From the NCBI GenBank assembly GCA_029531795.1, contig JAPEIS010000012.1, positions 372,001-436,000 of the forward strand: DNA of 64,000 nt, read 5' to 3'. The DNA is from Sclerotinia nivalis. Lineage: Eukaryota; Ascomycota; Leotiomycetes; Helotiales; Sclerotiniaceae. Under the pieces are notes generated by a model. The model did not search any database and was not told where the DNA came from. It worked only from the letters and a program-made list of their open reading frames with translations. The first letter of the stretch is position 1. The number at the start of each line of letters is the position of its first letter. Of the stretch, positions 49,601-62,870 are shown one piece after another. The position numbers and the translations under genes were made by a program.

Positions 49601-51150
49601 TGTCGAGCAATTTCTTCAGGCCGTTGTACATGACTAGTGCTAGAGGCAACTTCTTGTCGTTCTCGAGCATTCTCCGCAAATTGTTCAACGCTATTAGCAC
49701 CCGGGCCGTCCTGCATAGAGTTTTCTAGAGGATTCAATGCTTTGATGGGACCTCTTCTTGCCGGAGTCCAGTGCTGAGGTATAAAAGGCATCGAACCCCG
49801 GGCACTCACAGCACTTTCCGGCGTGACGAGATCAATTGTGATTTTTGAAGCGACGACTCCATTTGAATTTCTAGGAGGACTTTGATAGATCTGTTTTGTT
49901 GCTTTAGAGTTGCTGCCTCGGAATGCACTGGACTTTGGTAAAGCATTCATAACGTTCATCGGATTGTTTTGGACTTTCATCTGGAAGTTTGGCCTGTTCT
50001 GGAGTGCTTCTTCCAATGGTGTTTCGTTGACATCGTCATCATCAATAAAACCATAATTGTATTCTCCGGGCTGGTTTGCGACGGCTCGCGTTCTGTTAGG
50101 AGCAACGGACCTGCTTCTCACTGACTGGTTCCTTGGGGTATGTGGGAGTGAGTTCACAAAGGTAGGCTTTTCAATGTTCCCTTGCTGTCTTTGCGCAGGC
50201 GAAGGTTTTTGTACAGCACATTCATGGTCTGACCATATTGGTGAGGCAAGCTGGGGCTCCTGTCTTTGTCTCTGAATTCTGGTACTAGAAATGCCATTTT
50301 CGGTGCCTGGATACGAGTTTCCGCCATCGTCATATAGATTCCTCGGGCCAACACTTTGCGCACGAGAATAATCAAGACGCTGCCTTGCCTTTGGTGTGAC
50401 CACCGGTTCGTGGTTGGCCCTTGTAGATTGTTGATGATATCGGCCAGTCGGTTTATGAGAGAAAGTGCTAGGTGGCACAGGATTGTAGATTCGCTCTTCT
50501 TTCATGCGCTTTTTCGCGAAGGGATTGCCTTGATATGCAATAAAACTAGATTCCCTAACGAATTGCTCACCGTAATCTTCCTTTTCCATATAGCCCTCAT
50601 CTTGATATGCATCCCCTGCACGTGAATGTCTACGCGGGTGCGACTTTCTGCTTTTTGGCAAGGTGTTTTCGACATCGAGATATCCATCATGATGATTGTT
50701 CTCAGTAGCCTTATATCGAATGTCATTGCGGGCCACCGATTTTTTACGAGACTGCGAGACCTCTGGATAATGATCATGCATAGCCTCCTCTATGTTTGTC
50801 GTGCGACCGCGACCAGTCCCACTCGGGTGTTCGCTCTGATGCCGTTTCCGTCTGTCCGGCACAGGCTGAGCGGGACTTTTCATTCTCTTATGAGTAACCT
50901 GTGGTTGTTGCAAGAGGATGGGGTATTCATTAGATGAGCTTTCATCATCGGACGACTCATCATAAAGGTCCATAGGCGCATTGCGATCGTTGTGTTGGGG
51001 GTAAGAAGTTTGCGAGTGTTGATAGTATTGAGATTGCATCCTGGAGTTGCGCGCCGCTTGCCCTTTGGGACGAGGCTGAGAATTATTTCTCACATTGCTG
51101 TTTGGCAGGGGATCAGGATCCCAACTATCGTCCAGCTCCATTCTTGACAT
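46681..51150 (-). CDS. Large charged coiled-coil protein, 1472 residues (hypothetical)
   Basis: Two exons (48109-51150 and 46681-48057) joined by a 51-nt intron (GTATGATT donor, TATTCCAG acceptor) in phase 0: MKKRE is followed by REKNRRNKRSS with no break in a Lys/Arg/Glu-rich helix. Without splicing the two parts would look like separate genes. The N-terminal 500 residues are disordered (Ser/Gln/Asn/Arg/Pro). Residues about 510-690 are a highly charged Ala/Lys/Glu coiled coil, 915-925 are proline-rich (PLPLPPPPPKP), and about 930-1025 is a second charged helix. After an acidic linker, the last 270 residues look globular (YSMVNVYMVMTQLILHEHED, FANQYYTVRYEK). No family is recognised. Basic clusters suggest a nuclear location, but this is inference. 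Confidence 0.85.
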
Positions 51151-54100
51151 TAACGATCTTCGAAAGGTTCTTATAAGGTGAAAGTGATCGCAGCGGAGAT
51201 CTGATAGTGATGAACTATGCGGATGTTAGATGTTGATAAGAACTCAAAGATGATAGCTAGGATTCGTTGGGCATGATGGCCGCCAGTAGAATCTGGAATA
51301 AACTTTAGAAGTTGGTGTGGTTGGTAAGTGCGGGGTAAAGATCGATATGTGGGAGAAGAAGAAGTCGGGATAGCTATTCAAGAGTAATAACGACGAGCCC
51401 TAAGATGACAAAAGCTATATCGGACGACGTCAGTAAATGCTGGAGATAAACAGAATGGAAGACGAAGTGTGTTGGTTTGAATTGTAAAAAGAGAGGCACT
51501 TGCTTGAATGTTGTTGATATTGTTGTGTGGTTGAAGTATGGAAAGCAAGGAACCATCCTCATAAGGTTAAGGTTGTAGGAAGAAAGCTAGTATACCTTAA
51601 CTGATGTGACGTCCAGCGCCTCCCAAAAAGATAGACTAGCTGTAAAAAACAGCAGGTGGACCAGGAATCATGTAGTTTGAATAAGTTGGTTCCAAGTCTG
51701 TAAGAAAAAGGTGAAAAACAAGGAGGGGAAATTTTTAGATGGACAGACCTCGAGCCAGCCCCACAGTTCCTTTGAGTGAATTAAACGAGATTTTGATGAG
51801 TGAATTCACACCTATCTAGATGACCTAAATAAATTTCAAACATTTATTTACCCCGCTCCTGATCATAAACATTCCTTCATATGGAGTTTACAAGGTTGAA
51901 ATGCGGGAATAGAAGTAGGAATCATGAGGGGACCAGAGTTTATAATCTTCATCAGACGTTATTGATTGAAAGGAAAGAGGACATTATCATCGATCATAGG
52001 CTATCATTGAGGTATGTGTAAGCTTCATCGGAGCACGAACATGAACCTAACTCATTGGCAACATCATAAATGCCCATAGAATGCATTGCCATTCTTCCAC
52101 CCTCCCTTGTAACGTGAAGAAAGGCATTGCAGATTCATTGGTTTAGTCCACAGATGAATTAAATTATCTTCGGTATATCTCTATCACATGTCTCAAAACA
52201 TAAGTTAACCTCCCAACAAATAAACTTGATGCCACATGGCAAATATCGCGTGTCAAGAAGGGATGGCTTTTGATTCAGTTAATGAAGCTCTGCGTTGAAA
52301 AACGCAATGAAAGTGAACTTGAGAGTGCAATATATGCTTCTTGATTGTAGAAAACTACACTCCACAATTTTACATTTTCATAACGAGATGTGAGAAAATA
52401 ATTGCTTTATGTCCAATTCTCACTGAGACCTAATGCATCCTATTCTTACACTGTCATCTGATCTTAAAGCTGGAAGATTTATTTTCCAGACTTGCGTCTT
52501 ATTTCATGACTGAGGGATTGATTATACCATCCTTGTCTCATGATTTGTATAGTTTAAGAAACTGTTTTTTTCAAAGAAACCACCGAATAGTCAATGCTTA
52601 TTCAAATGCATGTTTATATCATTTATTACTTTGTCAGATTCCAAAAGAGATGTGTCGAAGTACAATGATCTGGAAGGAGAACCATCTGATGTTCAACACT
52701 TATTGAAACATGGATTATCTTGCCCCTATACGCTCGTTTAACTCCGAAAGCACGGTGCCACTTGTACTATCGTATAGAATAGGATACTACAGAATTGCAA
52801 TACGAAATAGGTAACAGAAATATCATAAAGAACTACCCAGGAAAAAATAGTAGTTGAAAATTTAATGTATCCCGTTCTGAAATCCTCATCCGATTTTGAA
52901 AGAAATAGGTCAATTGCACCCATCGACACAGTACATATTTTGATTCGAGGAAGAATATATATCTATTACAGCAGTAGTCATTGTTCGACGCTCACTAGAA
53001 TATCGATCAGTAAAGAGGACTTAGACATCAACTAAAACATTGATGATCGTGAGATTGAAAATAAACGCATTTCGTGTGAAAAGAAACACAACGGATATAC
53101 CTCGAATACCCAGGAATGGACTGATTAAGGAAACTTGCAGTGTTTAAACAAATGGATGTACAAATAAGGAGTGATGATAGCTCGATCTTATTGTATAATG
53201 TTTCGGAGTCGACCTGCTGGTCCGAGATGCCGGTCTAGTCGCGCTGATGGGCACAAAAAAGAGAGCGGAAAATTCACCCACCATGCACTCAAGAAGTCGA
53301 TGGTAGGTATTCAACAACCTTAAGACAGTTCCCCTCCATATCTACACTAAATCGCATGACATACCATCTCGAGCAAGCTAACCCATGCCAGCGGCCTTGT
53401 TAAGATCAAATTAGATAAGAATAACTGCAAGTGCAATCCCTGTTCTAGATCTCTTTTTAAAAAATCCGTTCGGCTTTACACCATATCATGACTTTCTTTG
53501 GCAAAAATCTATCGTGTTTGCACTTTAACTGTCAATGATTGAAGGTCCAACTTGGAATTCAATGTACATTGACGAGGAGAATACCCGGAATCCGAGATAA
53601 ATTCATAAATTCTCACACTCGATAGACCAACACGTGATCGATCATTTTCTCTCACACAAGCAGCCAACCAATCAATCGATCATGTGATAAAGGCCCATTG
53701 AGAGATGAGACACGTGGAGGTTAACTTTGCATCGGTAAATCTCCCTACCACCATTGGTCAAGAACTACTCATACACGGTATTTGAATAAGTTGTCGAGCT
53801 TGGGCGGAAATACAATATCCTGATAGATATCATTTCTGAGTTCTGCGTGGTTCGAAATTCTGCACAATTGTAATATTAGGAGATGATGAGTTTTCGCTTT
53901 GAAGGTATACGTACCTTCTTGAATCTTCAGGATGTCAAGTTCTGGTGTTCACCTCGGCCCATGAATGGAAGGGGAACGAGCCAGGTTAGTTCGATGCATC
54001 ATGGCAGTTGCATCATACGCGGAAAAAGGGATTTAGATATGATGGAATGCTGCAAAGCGATGGGCCATGACGAAATTTATAGATGTGCAGAATCTGTCAA

Positions 54101-54233
54101 GAGTACCTCAATCAGAGAAAATGGCTACTGCGTCCCAAACACTGGCCTGCTGCTTTTCCAACAAACTCGCATCACAGCATCTTTACCGTGAGCCTGACAA
54201 AAATGGTATATTATTCAATACAGTACTAGCTAA
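51151..54233. other. 3.1 kb intergenic stretch
   Basis: The left side is the promoter of the coiled-coil gene; the right end is the 3' side of DBP9. No open frame with coding character is present. An imperfect inverted repeat around CACGTGATCGAT occurs at 53631-53686 (see the separate entry). Confidence 0.55.
53631..53686. repeat. Imperfect inverted repeat with CACGTG box
   Basis: CACGTGATCGAT at 53631-53642 faces ATCGATCATGTG at 53675-53686, matching at 11 of 12 positions across a 32-bp spacer; another CACGTG follows at about 53710. E-box-like sites (CACGTG) are bound by bHLH factors in fungi, but occupancy here is unknown. Confidence 0.6.
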
Positions 54234-56151
54234 TTATTTCTTCGACTTCACCTTGAAAGTTTTCAACGGATCTGATTTCCTTCCCTTTCCACGTCCTTTC
54301 GCCTTGTTCGCCGCCCTAGCCTTCCTAATTCTATTTTCCGTCGTCTTGTGCATTCCTACAAATCCAATATCTCCACCAGTAATTCCTTTCTTGCCTTCTT
54401 TCGGGAGGAGATAATCTGGCACATGTTTCAAATGTGCTTGTACGCGAGCAGGGCGTAATTCACCATCGTGACGAAGATGGTACAAATCACTTGGGTTCTC
54501 TTCAAAATGGCGTTTGAGCTTCTCACTCTTCATCAATTCCTGTCTGATCTCTCGAGTCTTGGCCTCCTGCACCGCGATACTAGTAACAGCTCGTAGCGCA
54601 TCGCCCATTCTGTATCGAAAAGCATCCACTTGCTTCATATCAAAATTATATGGTTTAACTTCCTTGCCCTTCTTTGCTTGGTGCTTGATAATCTTCGCCA
54701 GTACTTTCTCGTCGTCTTTCGCAGATTCGATGCTGGTTGGTTTGTGCTTTCGGTATAATGCAGATGGTATGACGAAGGATAGTGCCATACCAGTCTGGCC
54801 TGCTCGAGCAGTTCGGCCAATTCTGTGGGTGTATGACTTAGATGATGTTGGGAGATCAAAGTTAAGTACGCAGGCAACATTCTTGAAATCAATTCCTCGC
54901 GATACTCCGTACTCTTTGTCTTTCTTTCCAGTCTTTTGCTTCTTCTTCGATGATTGCTTGGTTTCCTTCTTCTCATCCTTGGCATCTTCTTTCTCTCCAC
55001 CAGCGTCGTCCGCCTCAACCTCTTCAGTTTCCTCGGGTTGAGGCTCATCCTCGTCTCCCAAAACCTCATGCTCATCCGAAGCAATGATAATATCATAAAC
55101 GTTCTTGTTGAATTCTTCAACGACGTGGATACGTGAGTTGACAGGTAATTGCGAGTTGAGAATACAGCTCCTTGTTCCGAATTGCTCCAGAAATAATTTT
55201 AATCGATAACATCTGTCAATATCGCCAACAAATATGATGCATTTGCCTTTTATAAGCTTCAATTTGAATATAACATATACCAGGAGGAACTTCTCGTCTT
55301 CGGCGCATCTGTTACTTGTTAACATGGATAGCACAGAAAATTTGCAGGGACTTACTTCACAACGAATTGACTAACACCCTCTCCCTCATCCTCTGCTTCC
55401 TCTAATTTCAAAACCTCTGGGTTCCTACAGAAAAGTCCTTTCAAAGTTTCGACCTCACTTGTCAACGTGGCACTCATCAAAACAGTCTGGACGCCCTTGG
55501 GCATGATTTTCGCAACATTTTGCAAATCCTCATCATAACCATAAGATAAAACTAAATCGGCCTCATCAATTACCAGGTGTGTAAGATTTGTGAGTGAGAG
55601 CGCTGAGGTGTTGGCATTCAAAGAAGCTCTCGCAGGTGTCGCAATAACGATATCCGGGGAATCTGCGAGAAGTGATCGTTGAACTGCATCGGAGACTCGC
55701 TGTGTCAGATTGACTGCTCGGACATCTTTCGCGCAGAATGCCGTAAACGATTCAACTGTTTTGTAGACTTGATCTGCGAGTTCTCTGGTAGGTACAAGAA
55801 TGAGGGCGGACGTGCATTGGGTGGGAGAAAGCTACAACTGTCAGTTTGTCTCCTTCTCATGAGGCCTTTCTAACTCACCTCCTTTCGCTTCAATATCGAA
55901 TGAAGAATTGGTAGTAAATAAGCGGCAGTCTTTCCAGATCCAGTCTTAGCTCTAGCCAGTATGTCGCGTCCTTCCAATGTGAGTGGAATTGCTTTGTTCT
56001 GTACCAGCGTCGGTGATTGAAAGTTTTGCTTTGCGATTCCTTGGAGCAAGCGAGCATCCAATCCTAGGCTAGCGAAAGTAGCTTTGCCATTTGCGGTGCC
56101 TGATTCTTCTGTTGGTACAGGAACATCATTGACATCGAGTTTGCGCTTCAT
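54234..56151 (-). CDS. DBP9: DBP9, DEAD-box ATP-dependent RNA helicase
   Basis: DBP9 (human DDX56 family) is a nucleolar RNA helicase of early 60S assembly. Three exons (55879-56151, 55356-55831, 54234-55308), with introns of 47 nt each, give 607 residues. The Q-motif region [14 protein letters not shown] is at about 26-39, Walker A AKTGSGKT at 68-75, PTRELADQ just after the first intron, DEAD at 180-183, SAT at 211-213, RGIDF around 387-391 and [10 protein letters not shown] at 411-420. A charged Asp/Glu/Lys insert (about 331-383) within helicase domain 2 and a basic C-terminus ([20 protein letters not shown]) are features of this subfamily. The start ATG at 56151 is preferred over upstream in-frame codons, since MKRKLD fits the family N-terminus. 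The gene appears intact. Confidence 0.95.
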
Positions 56152-57565
56152 TGTTGAAATTGACGTTGTAAAAATAAAGATGATAGGAAGAAGTTGTTTC
56201 TTGAAGTTCAATTTGCTTAGAGACGAAATTATTTTTGCAACTTATCGGAAGCGGAGCATTTGATAAGGATGTTACGTAAGCAATAACTTTTCTCTCATGC
56301 TTATTAGACAACCCATTTTGTACACTCTCACATCCTTTCACAAGTGAGAATGGTGTCCGAAGTTGCCAGTTTATTCTCTCAAATTGGGCAAATGTTCTTT
56401 TTACATGAATTAAGATTCTGTTAGAGTTTAAAGGGTGTAATAAATCTAGAAGACTCGCAAGTGCATTCTTCGGAACCCAAAGTAGCATGAAATTGAACTC
56501 AATATCGAAGAATCAGATTGAACACTGGAATATATACCGATACCGTATAATCCTACTAGATTTACGGGCCAACATTAGATCGTCTCTATAATCTCGATGA
56601 TTGATGAGATTATTATAGTCAGAGAGTATGCTTGAGGGGTTGCAAACGAGTTCTAGTATTTCTCATTAGAGGTTCCAGATGGTAAGATCTTACTTTGATA
56701 TTTAACTGTTATCGTTCGTTTAAAGAAAAATATTTCTAATCGATTAATACGGTGTGTTATGTCTCGAAACTCTAATTTGACGGAATTCTCTCTCAAACCC
56801 ACCAAAGAGCAAATATATGAAATTGATAGCGGACTTCATTTGAGTTTCTACAGCTCAAAACATGATAAAGTGAGGGGCGGAGCTAGGTAGCCTACTTTGA
56901 CCAGCCAAGCACATATTAAGTGGCTCTTTACGAGACTCTTTAACTTCTACATGCGTGGATATTCTAGGACAAGCGTTGGTTCTTCTCCTATCAATTATCG
57001 ATCTTCATCTACGGATGTTGAAAGGGTAAGTAATGTAGAGCATTTTTGATCTACGTTTCTTTTTCTGAATTTTTATACTGCTTTACAAACTTTAGTAAAA
57101 ATTCGACTGTTCCTCTTCAAATTCGGAATTTTTCATATTTTCGATTTCCAAGATTTGCAACAAGATTTTCAATAATAATTTTATAAGCGTTAATCAAGGA
57201 AGTAAACTCTTTTTCGGGGCCTGGAGGTATATGATTGATAATGATGAGGTCAAATAGGGGGGCCGCCGATAATTATCAGAACTCAATGCAACGTTAATAA
57301 CACTCCACACCACCCCGCATGATGTCGGCAATAATAAGTTCCCACTTTTATGTTTCGTTCAATTCACATCTGCAGCGGCTAAATTCCATTGGTGTGTATT
57401 TTATTTGCGCTCCAACTACAGTTGAAAGATTTACATAATGTGCTACTGTACCTTGTCACCATGGTTGTTGTTTAAAGTCCTGTCCTATTGCCATGTATTC
57501 CATTCCAACTCATTTTCTGTTGGAGGCCTCGACCCATACTTCTTGCCTTTGGCACAACCAGAATC
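56152..57565. other. Intergenic stretch between divergent genes
   Basis: A 1.4 kb region upstream of both DBP9 and the secreted hydrolase gene. No coding sequence is recognised. The part from 56,500 to 57,300 is moderately AT-rich. Transcription start signals could not be identified with confidence. Confidence 0.5.
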
Positions 57566-60510
57566 ATGTTCGTTCTTCACAAGATTGTTGGAGTGTCTAC
57601 TCTCATAGTCACCGTAGTTTCCAGTCAATATATTTCCTTTAGCTCCAGTGCCTTGGACGCCAGACTTAATTCTTCCAGTCAGACACTTGCGTCCTTGATC
57701 CCACAAGCGTTAACGACGTTTGATTTCTCGCCTTTTGATGTTCTTTCCCAAAGAAGTCAAAATGGCAATTATCATGTTGGCGACATCACACTCAGGTATC
57801 GAGCTGTTGGAGATAGTTCGTGGACCAGTGTCGATTCCGCCGCAGAGAGGGTTGCGGTGACTTCCACCGGTGCTACTTCCGCAAATCTTGCACCAACGCT
57901 ACCATCAAGAATTCCTTTAAACATCACGCGAGCCTGGTCCACAAGTGGAGCAGACATCAATCTCAATTTCACTATAACCAACAAGGGCACCAGCAGCATT
58001 GAAATCGGAGCACTTGGATTTCCTATTGAGTTCAATAGCATTTTTACGGACAGAACAGCAGTGGCTACGCAGAAAATGTGCTCTCTAGTGGATCCAAATA
58101 TTGGTCTCGATGGTGGCTACCTGCGTGTAACCCCATTGTCAGGAACAGGACCAGCACTGGTAGTGACACCGTTAGGGCATACACCCCTTGAAGGTTGGCG
58201 ATTCTTAGCAGAAGACACCGACACGGCATTGTACTATCAAAGCCAAACATTCGAAGGGTTCTATTCTTGGGAAACCTATACTTTGGCATATACTCAAAAT
58301 GAATGGAAAGGAACGAGTCCATGGAACCCCGGTACATCGGTAGTACTTGCGGTAGGCCAATCAATCACGAAAGGATTAAGGTTTTCAGCTGCAAGCAGTA
58401 TCAGTAATATCGAAACGACTGTTGCCAATACAGGAACGCCCGTTGCTATTGGTGTTCCTGGATACATCATTCCACAGGTAAACGACAGATTCTTTTATTT
58501 CGCATTCCCCGAAGCCAAAATCTGTTTCTGAATACCCAAATCTGTTCGGATGTTTTATTCTGTGCATTTTTTTTTCCCCTAGTACAATCTTGCTTCTTCA
58601 TTTACTTGGAATGGAGCCTTGGCCGGGCAGATTACTGACTCCTGATAGGATATCACAGCTCAATTGTTCTTGCAACACACTTCAGCCGTATCTTCCATCA
58701 CGTCAACTCCTGCTGGGGCTTTCACGTTTTCAGCGGCGGCCACAAATAAGTATACTCTCACACCTAGCTCCTCCACCTGGGGAAGAGTACGAGTAACAAT
58801 TACATATGCTGATGGCCTTGTACAAACGGTCAATTATGTCATCACCCACTCAGCACCTGCAGCTGTGTCTTCGTTGGGCACATTTTTGACAACAAATCAG
58901 TGGCTTGAAAGTAGCAGTGATCCGTTCCATAGGGCACCAGCAGTTATATCTTACGATCGTTCAGTTAATGCTCAAGTTCTTCAGGAACCAAGAGTCTGGA
59001 TTGCTGGATTGAGTGATGAAGCAGGAGCTGGATCTTGGCTTGCAGCGACAATGAAACAAGCAATCTCACCCAACGCTGCTGAGATAACCAAATTGGAGCA
59101 ATTTGCTACACAAACGTTGTGGGGCAATATTCAGAACTCCGATTATAGCGTCAAAATGAGCGTCTTTTACTACCAGCCAGATGCCGTTTCATACAGCTAT
59201 TCATCATCAATAGATTGGGGGAATTGGTGGAGCTGGAACAAAGAAGCAGCTTACGGTACTGGAAGAACATACGACTATGTTCATGTGACGGCTGCTTATT
59301 GGGCTCTCTATCGTGTTGCTAGATTCTATCCGAAACTAGTGACGCAAAAAACCTGGCAGTGGTATTTAAATCAGGCCTATCAAACCATCATCTATGCGAC
59401 AGGCCCAGATACTTCGTACGTTGAAGTAGGGCTAATGGGTGAAACAGTTTGGGGATATGTCTTGCAAGATTTGCAGAACGAAGGCAACAAGACTGCCGCG
59501 AATGCTGTGATAGCTGCAATGAAGACAAGAGCAACTTTGTGGAATAGTGAGGCTGTTCCTTTCGGAAGTGAGATGGCTTGGGATTCCACTGGGCAGGAAG
59601 GAGTTTACTATTGGTCCAAGTAAGTGAGCTATGATTTGTATCTAGAAGTTGCTAATATTTTTATGCTTTCAGCTACTTCGGTATGACGGCCACGGCGACG
59701 AAGACAATTAACACGATCTTGGGATATATGCCTACAGTAAGCCATTGGGCCTGGAATGGTAACGCCAGAAGATATTGGGATTTCATGTAAGTCAATAACA
59801 CTCGGTAGTTTGCATAAGTTGCAGCGGAAGCTAGATGTGTACTAACGAGCCTAAGTTATGGTGGCAAGTTGATGCAATTTGAGCGAATGGGTCATCACTA
59901 TGGATCCGGATTAAATGCACTTCCATTACTATCACACTTCGAACAAAACCCCACTGAAACATACCTACTTCGAGTCGGTTATGGAGGAACAAATGGACCA
60001 CTATCCAACATCGACAGCGAGGGCTTCGCATCAACAGCATTCCACACATGGCCAAATATCATGGCTTGGGACGCATATAGCGGAGACTATGGTCCAAACT
60101 TCGTCGGTCTCGCCCTTGGCTCTGGTACCTACGTCGTTGACGACACAACACTAGGCCTTATCGCTTTCGGTGGAACACTAACGGGTTCTAGCACTTCATG
60201 GACGGTAGTGCCGAAAGATGCCGTGAGAAGAAAGGTCTTCATTGCACAGTTAGGATTTAGATTCGAAATTGATGCTGGTGCTATAGCAAGTGTAACGTAC
60301 ACGAATGGAGCTGTGAAACTTACTATCGCGCCGAGTGTTGCTACGGTTTCGACTATGGCGAGTGCTGGCTCGACGATTTTGAGGGTTACGAAGACCGCGC
60401 AGGTGGGTTCGGTGGGTAAGGCGGTTGTGTCAGGGTTGAATGCTTTGAGGGGTGGATGGGCTGTTGATTTGGCGGGTGGAGAGGTGGTTGTTTCGGTTAC
60501 TTTTTCGTAA
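57566..60510 (+). CDS. Secreted DUF5695-type putative glycoside hydrolase
   Basis: Four exons (57566-58477, 58649-59619, 59673-59786, 59856-60510) join in frame to 883 residues. The introns are 171, 53 and 69 nt; all have GTAA donors, and the first and third show CTGAC and CTAAC branch sites. The first 20 residues (MFVLHKIVGVSTLIVTVVSS) are a signal peptide, so the protein is secreted. The N-terminal 350 residues are beta-rich, and from about residue 400 the sequence looks alpha-helical with Trp/Tyr-rich loops (SIDWGNWWSWNKEAAYGTGR, GYMPTVSHWAWNGNARRYWD, ERMGHHYGSGLNAL). This is the pattern of the fungal DUF5695 family, which is thought to be a six-hairpin glycosidase; substrate and catalytic residues are not established here. 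An ATG at 57488 would add 26 residues ahead of the signal peptide and is rejected as start. Confidence 0.88.
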
Positions 60511-62870
60511 GTGGCTGAGGTTCAGGGGTCAGGATACGCAGAAGTGGAAAATCTAAGTGTTTAGTGATACGCGACGTGGAGGTCAGCACATAAAAGATGA
60601 GTAATAGTTGGAAGCTATGGCACGTTATTTACCATAGTCCATAAATTCAATATACATTAACCTCTTCAACCTCACCCATTGCTTCACTTATATCCACTTT
60701 CCTCCCTCCAATAATGACCCCTCTTCAAAAATTTCTCGCTAAAAACAATATTACACATCTCCCTATTGGGAAGCGGCACATCTCATCATACATTCAACTA
60801 GATTCGTCACTGCTTACTGCCCTGGAATTTTGTGGTTTTTGAGATGGTGCCTTGGGTTTTCTGGGCTGAGCGGAGATGTGTGAGCGTCCATCATCATCGC
60901 TTGGATTGGTCGGTCAAGGACTATGTTGAAAGGATGAGTTGTAATGAGATTGTCGGCTGTAACGAACAGCGCGAAGTGACGTGAGTTTGAAGAAGAACTA
61001 TAACATGATCGAGGTTTTGAAAAACAATTCCGTGGCTACTTGAACAAGTATATCATTAATTTGCGTCTTGCATCTGCGTTAGATGATGTATATCGACATA
61101 AAAATTTGAGTGGGGCCACTTCGTCCTGTTGGTGATCATGACCAAATGCTCCGATGCAAAGCCCAAGCATTCTTTCCACTCTTTTTCTATAGCACAACTA
61201 TTAGCCTGGATATAACTCCCCTTGTCTGGGTTAAGTTGTGCCATTAATAATCATTCCTGGTCGCTTCTTCTGGACTATTCTGCTCCCGATGTAATATGTC
61301 TCCTCAACAACGCTAAACACGGGACTGATTATCAGACACATAGAAGCAGGCGCTAGTTTCATCATCTCTTCTAAGGCTCCTACTTCATTCTCCGCACCAG
61401 CATGCTGGATACACTAACCAGCCAAGACATGGAGAAATTAATAACAAACAATAACTATCTACAACGTCTATTCCTTTAAAGCTATCGAGCTCAAAAACCC
61501 AAGCATAATGTGTGGAACAATCTACCAAAAGCTGAACCAGAGGTCAATATTAACTTTCAGCCATGGCACACAAGTAACGCACGTGCTGCTGTTACACACG
61601 ATGCCGACTTGCTCCAGCCACAGGCACGACACTAATGCGAATCCAAAGAAACAAAAGTACAAACACCACATACCAATTGCCACGAGAGGACAATCCATCA
61701 ACACGAGTATGAACACAGAGAACATCAGACGAACCCCGCTCTGTACTTTAATTCCCCGAGGTAATTTATTCGCGGTGGTTTGATGTCTGCTGGATGAGCC
61801 GAGATTCACGGATGATAACTTTTTCTAGACTGCTCTACTCATTTGTGAGTCACGATTTTGCTGACGTTATAGTGTGCAAAAACTATTCATGCGATTTGAA
61901 AATAAGATCCAGAAAATTGTTGGGAAATACATATATATATATATATATAAGGTTTGTGTAGGGAAACAAGGCTAGAAAATATTGAGAGGGCTCAATTGTG
62001 TGTCGCTGAACTTTAACATGTGGATTTGGAGGTCTGTTGATCGTGAAAAGATGCATCTGGAGATATTTTTGCACCATTGTTATACTGTAAACTCTCTTCG
62101 TATATATAAGTTACTGTACGATCAATAACCTCCTCGTCGTCACGGTCCTGGTATAGCTTCTAGTGTGCTGTAAACCATCTGGCCGCTCCATATTACAGCT
62201 TCTATAAACCTAAAGCAATTCAAATATACATGCGCATGTCCTATATAATCCTCGATATGCGAACCTTTCTGTTGACAACCATGCCATGTCGGAAGATAAA
62301 ACATACAGGCACTTTTATGTAGCGGTTTAAAATGTCACATTGGATTCCCCGAAAAGTCCTTCTCTACCTGGGTATGTCCTCCATCGCATGAGGGCATGGC
62401 AAGGTTCTACGTCTTTTCAATTTTCTGTGGATTTGAAGTATACACCTCTGGTAGATTTAGGGGGTTGATAGTGTGGAGGGTGAGCGCGGCGAGAGGCAAA
62501 GACGTAGGTGTCTTCTACGCTTAGTTCTAGAGGCTAAGGGATGAGACTAAGAATTGAACAAACACGAATTTTACCTAGAATCCGAAGATAGATCCTTTGG
62601 TCTGGAGGATGATCAAATGCGGACCGCATATGGGCTATGTCACTATTAAAAGGCAAGATTTTATGTTGAAGATTGAGCGGATAAATAATCTAAAGCGATT
62701 ATATACACTAGAAATACATGGCGTGTACTCAATCAAATTACTAACCCATGAAATCATGATGATATATATCCCCGGGAGCAAATAAACACCATCCATAACA
62801 AGCAATAACGGGAAACACTTTTAGACCTTAAACTATCACGACAACCTGCCCATTCCGTCATATAAAGTTC
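60511..62870. other. Intergenic stretch between convergent genes
   Basis: The 3' ends of the hydrolase and zinc-finger genes face each other across 2.4 kb. There are many small overlapping open frames but none with recognisable content. A (TA)n tract of about ten units lies at 61930-61950. Confidence 0.55.
61930..61950 (+). repeat. (TA)n microsatellite
   Basis: A perfect run of about ten AT/TA units in non-coding DNA. Confidence 0.95.

Noticed and set aside
53883..54414. Two plus-strand frames upstream of and overlapping DBP9
   Set aside because: One is antisense to the DBP9 3' end; the other lacks any family signal and good start context.
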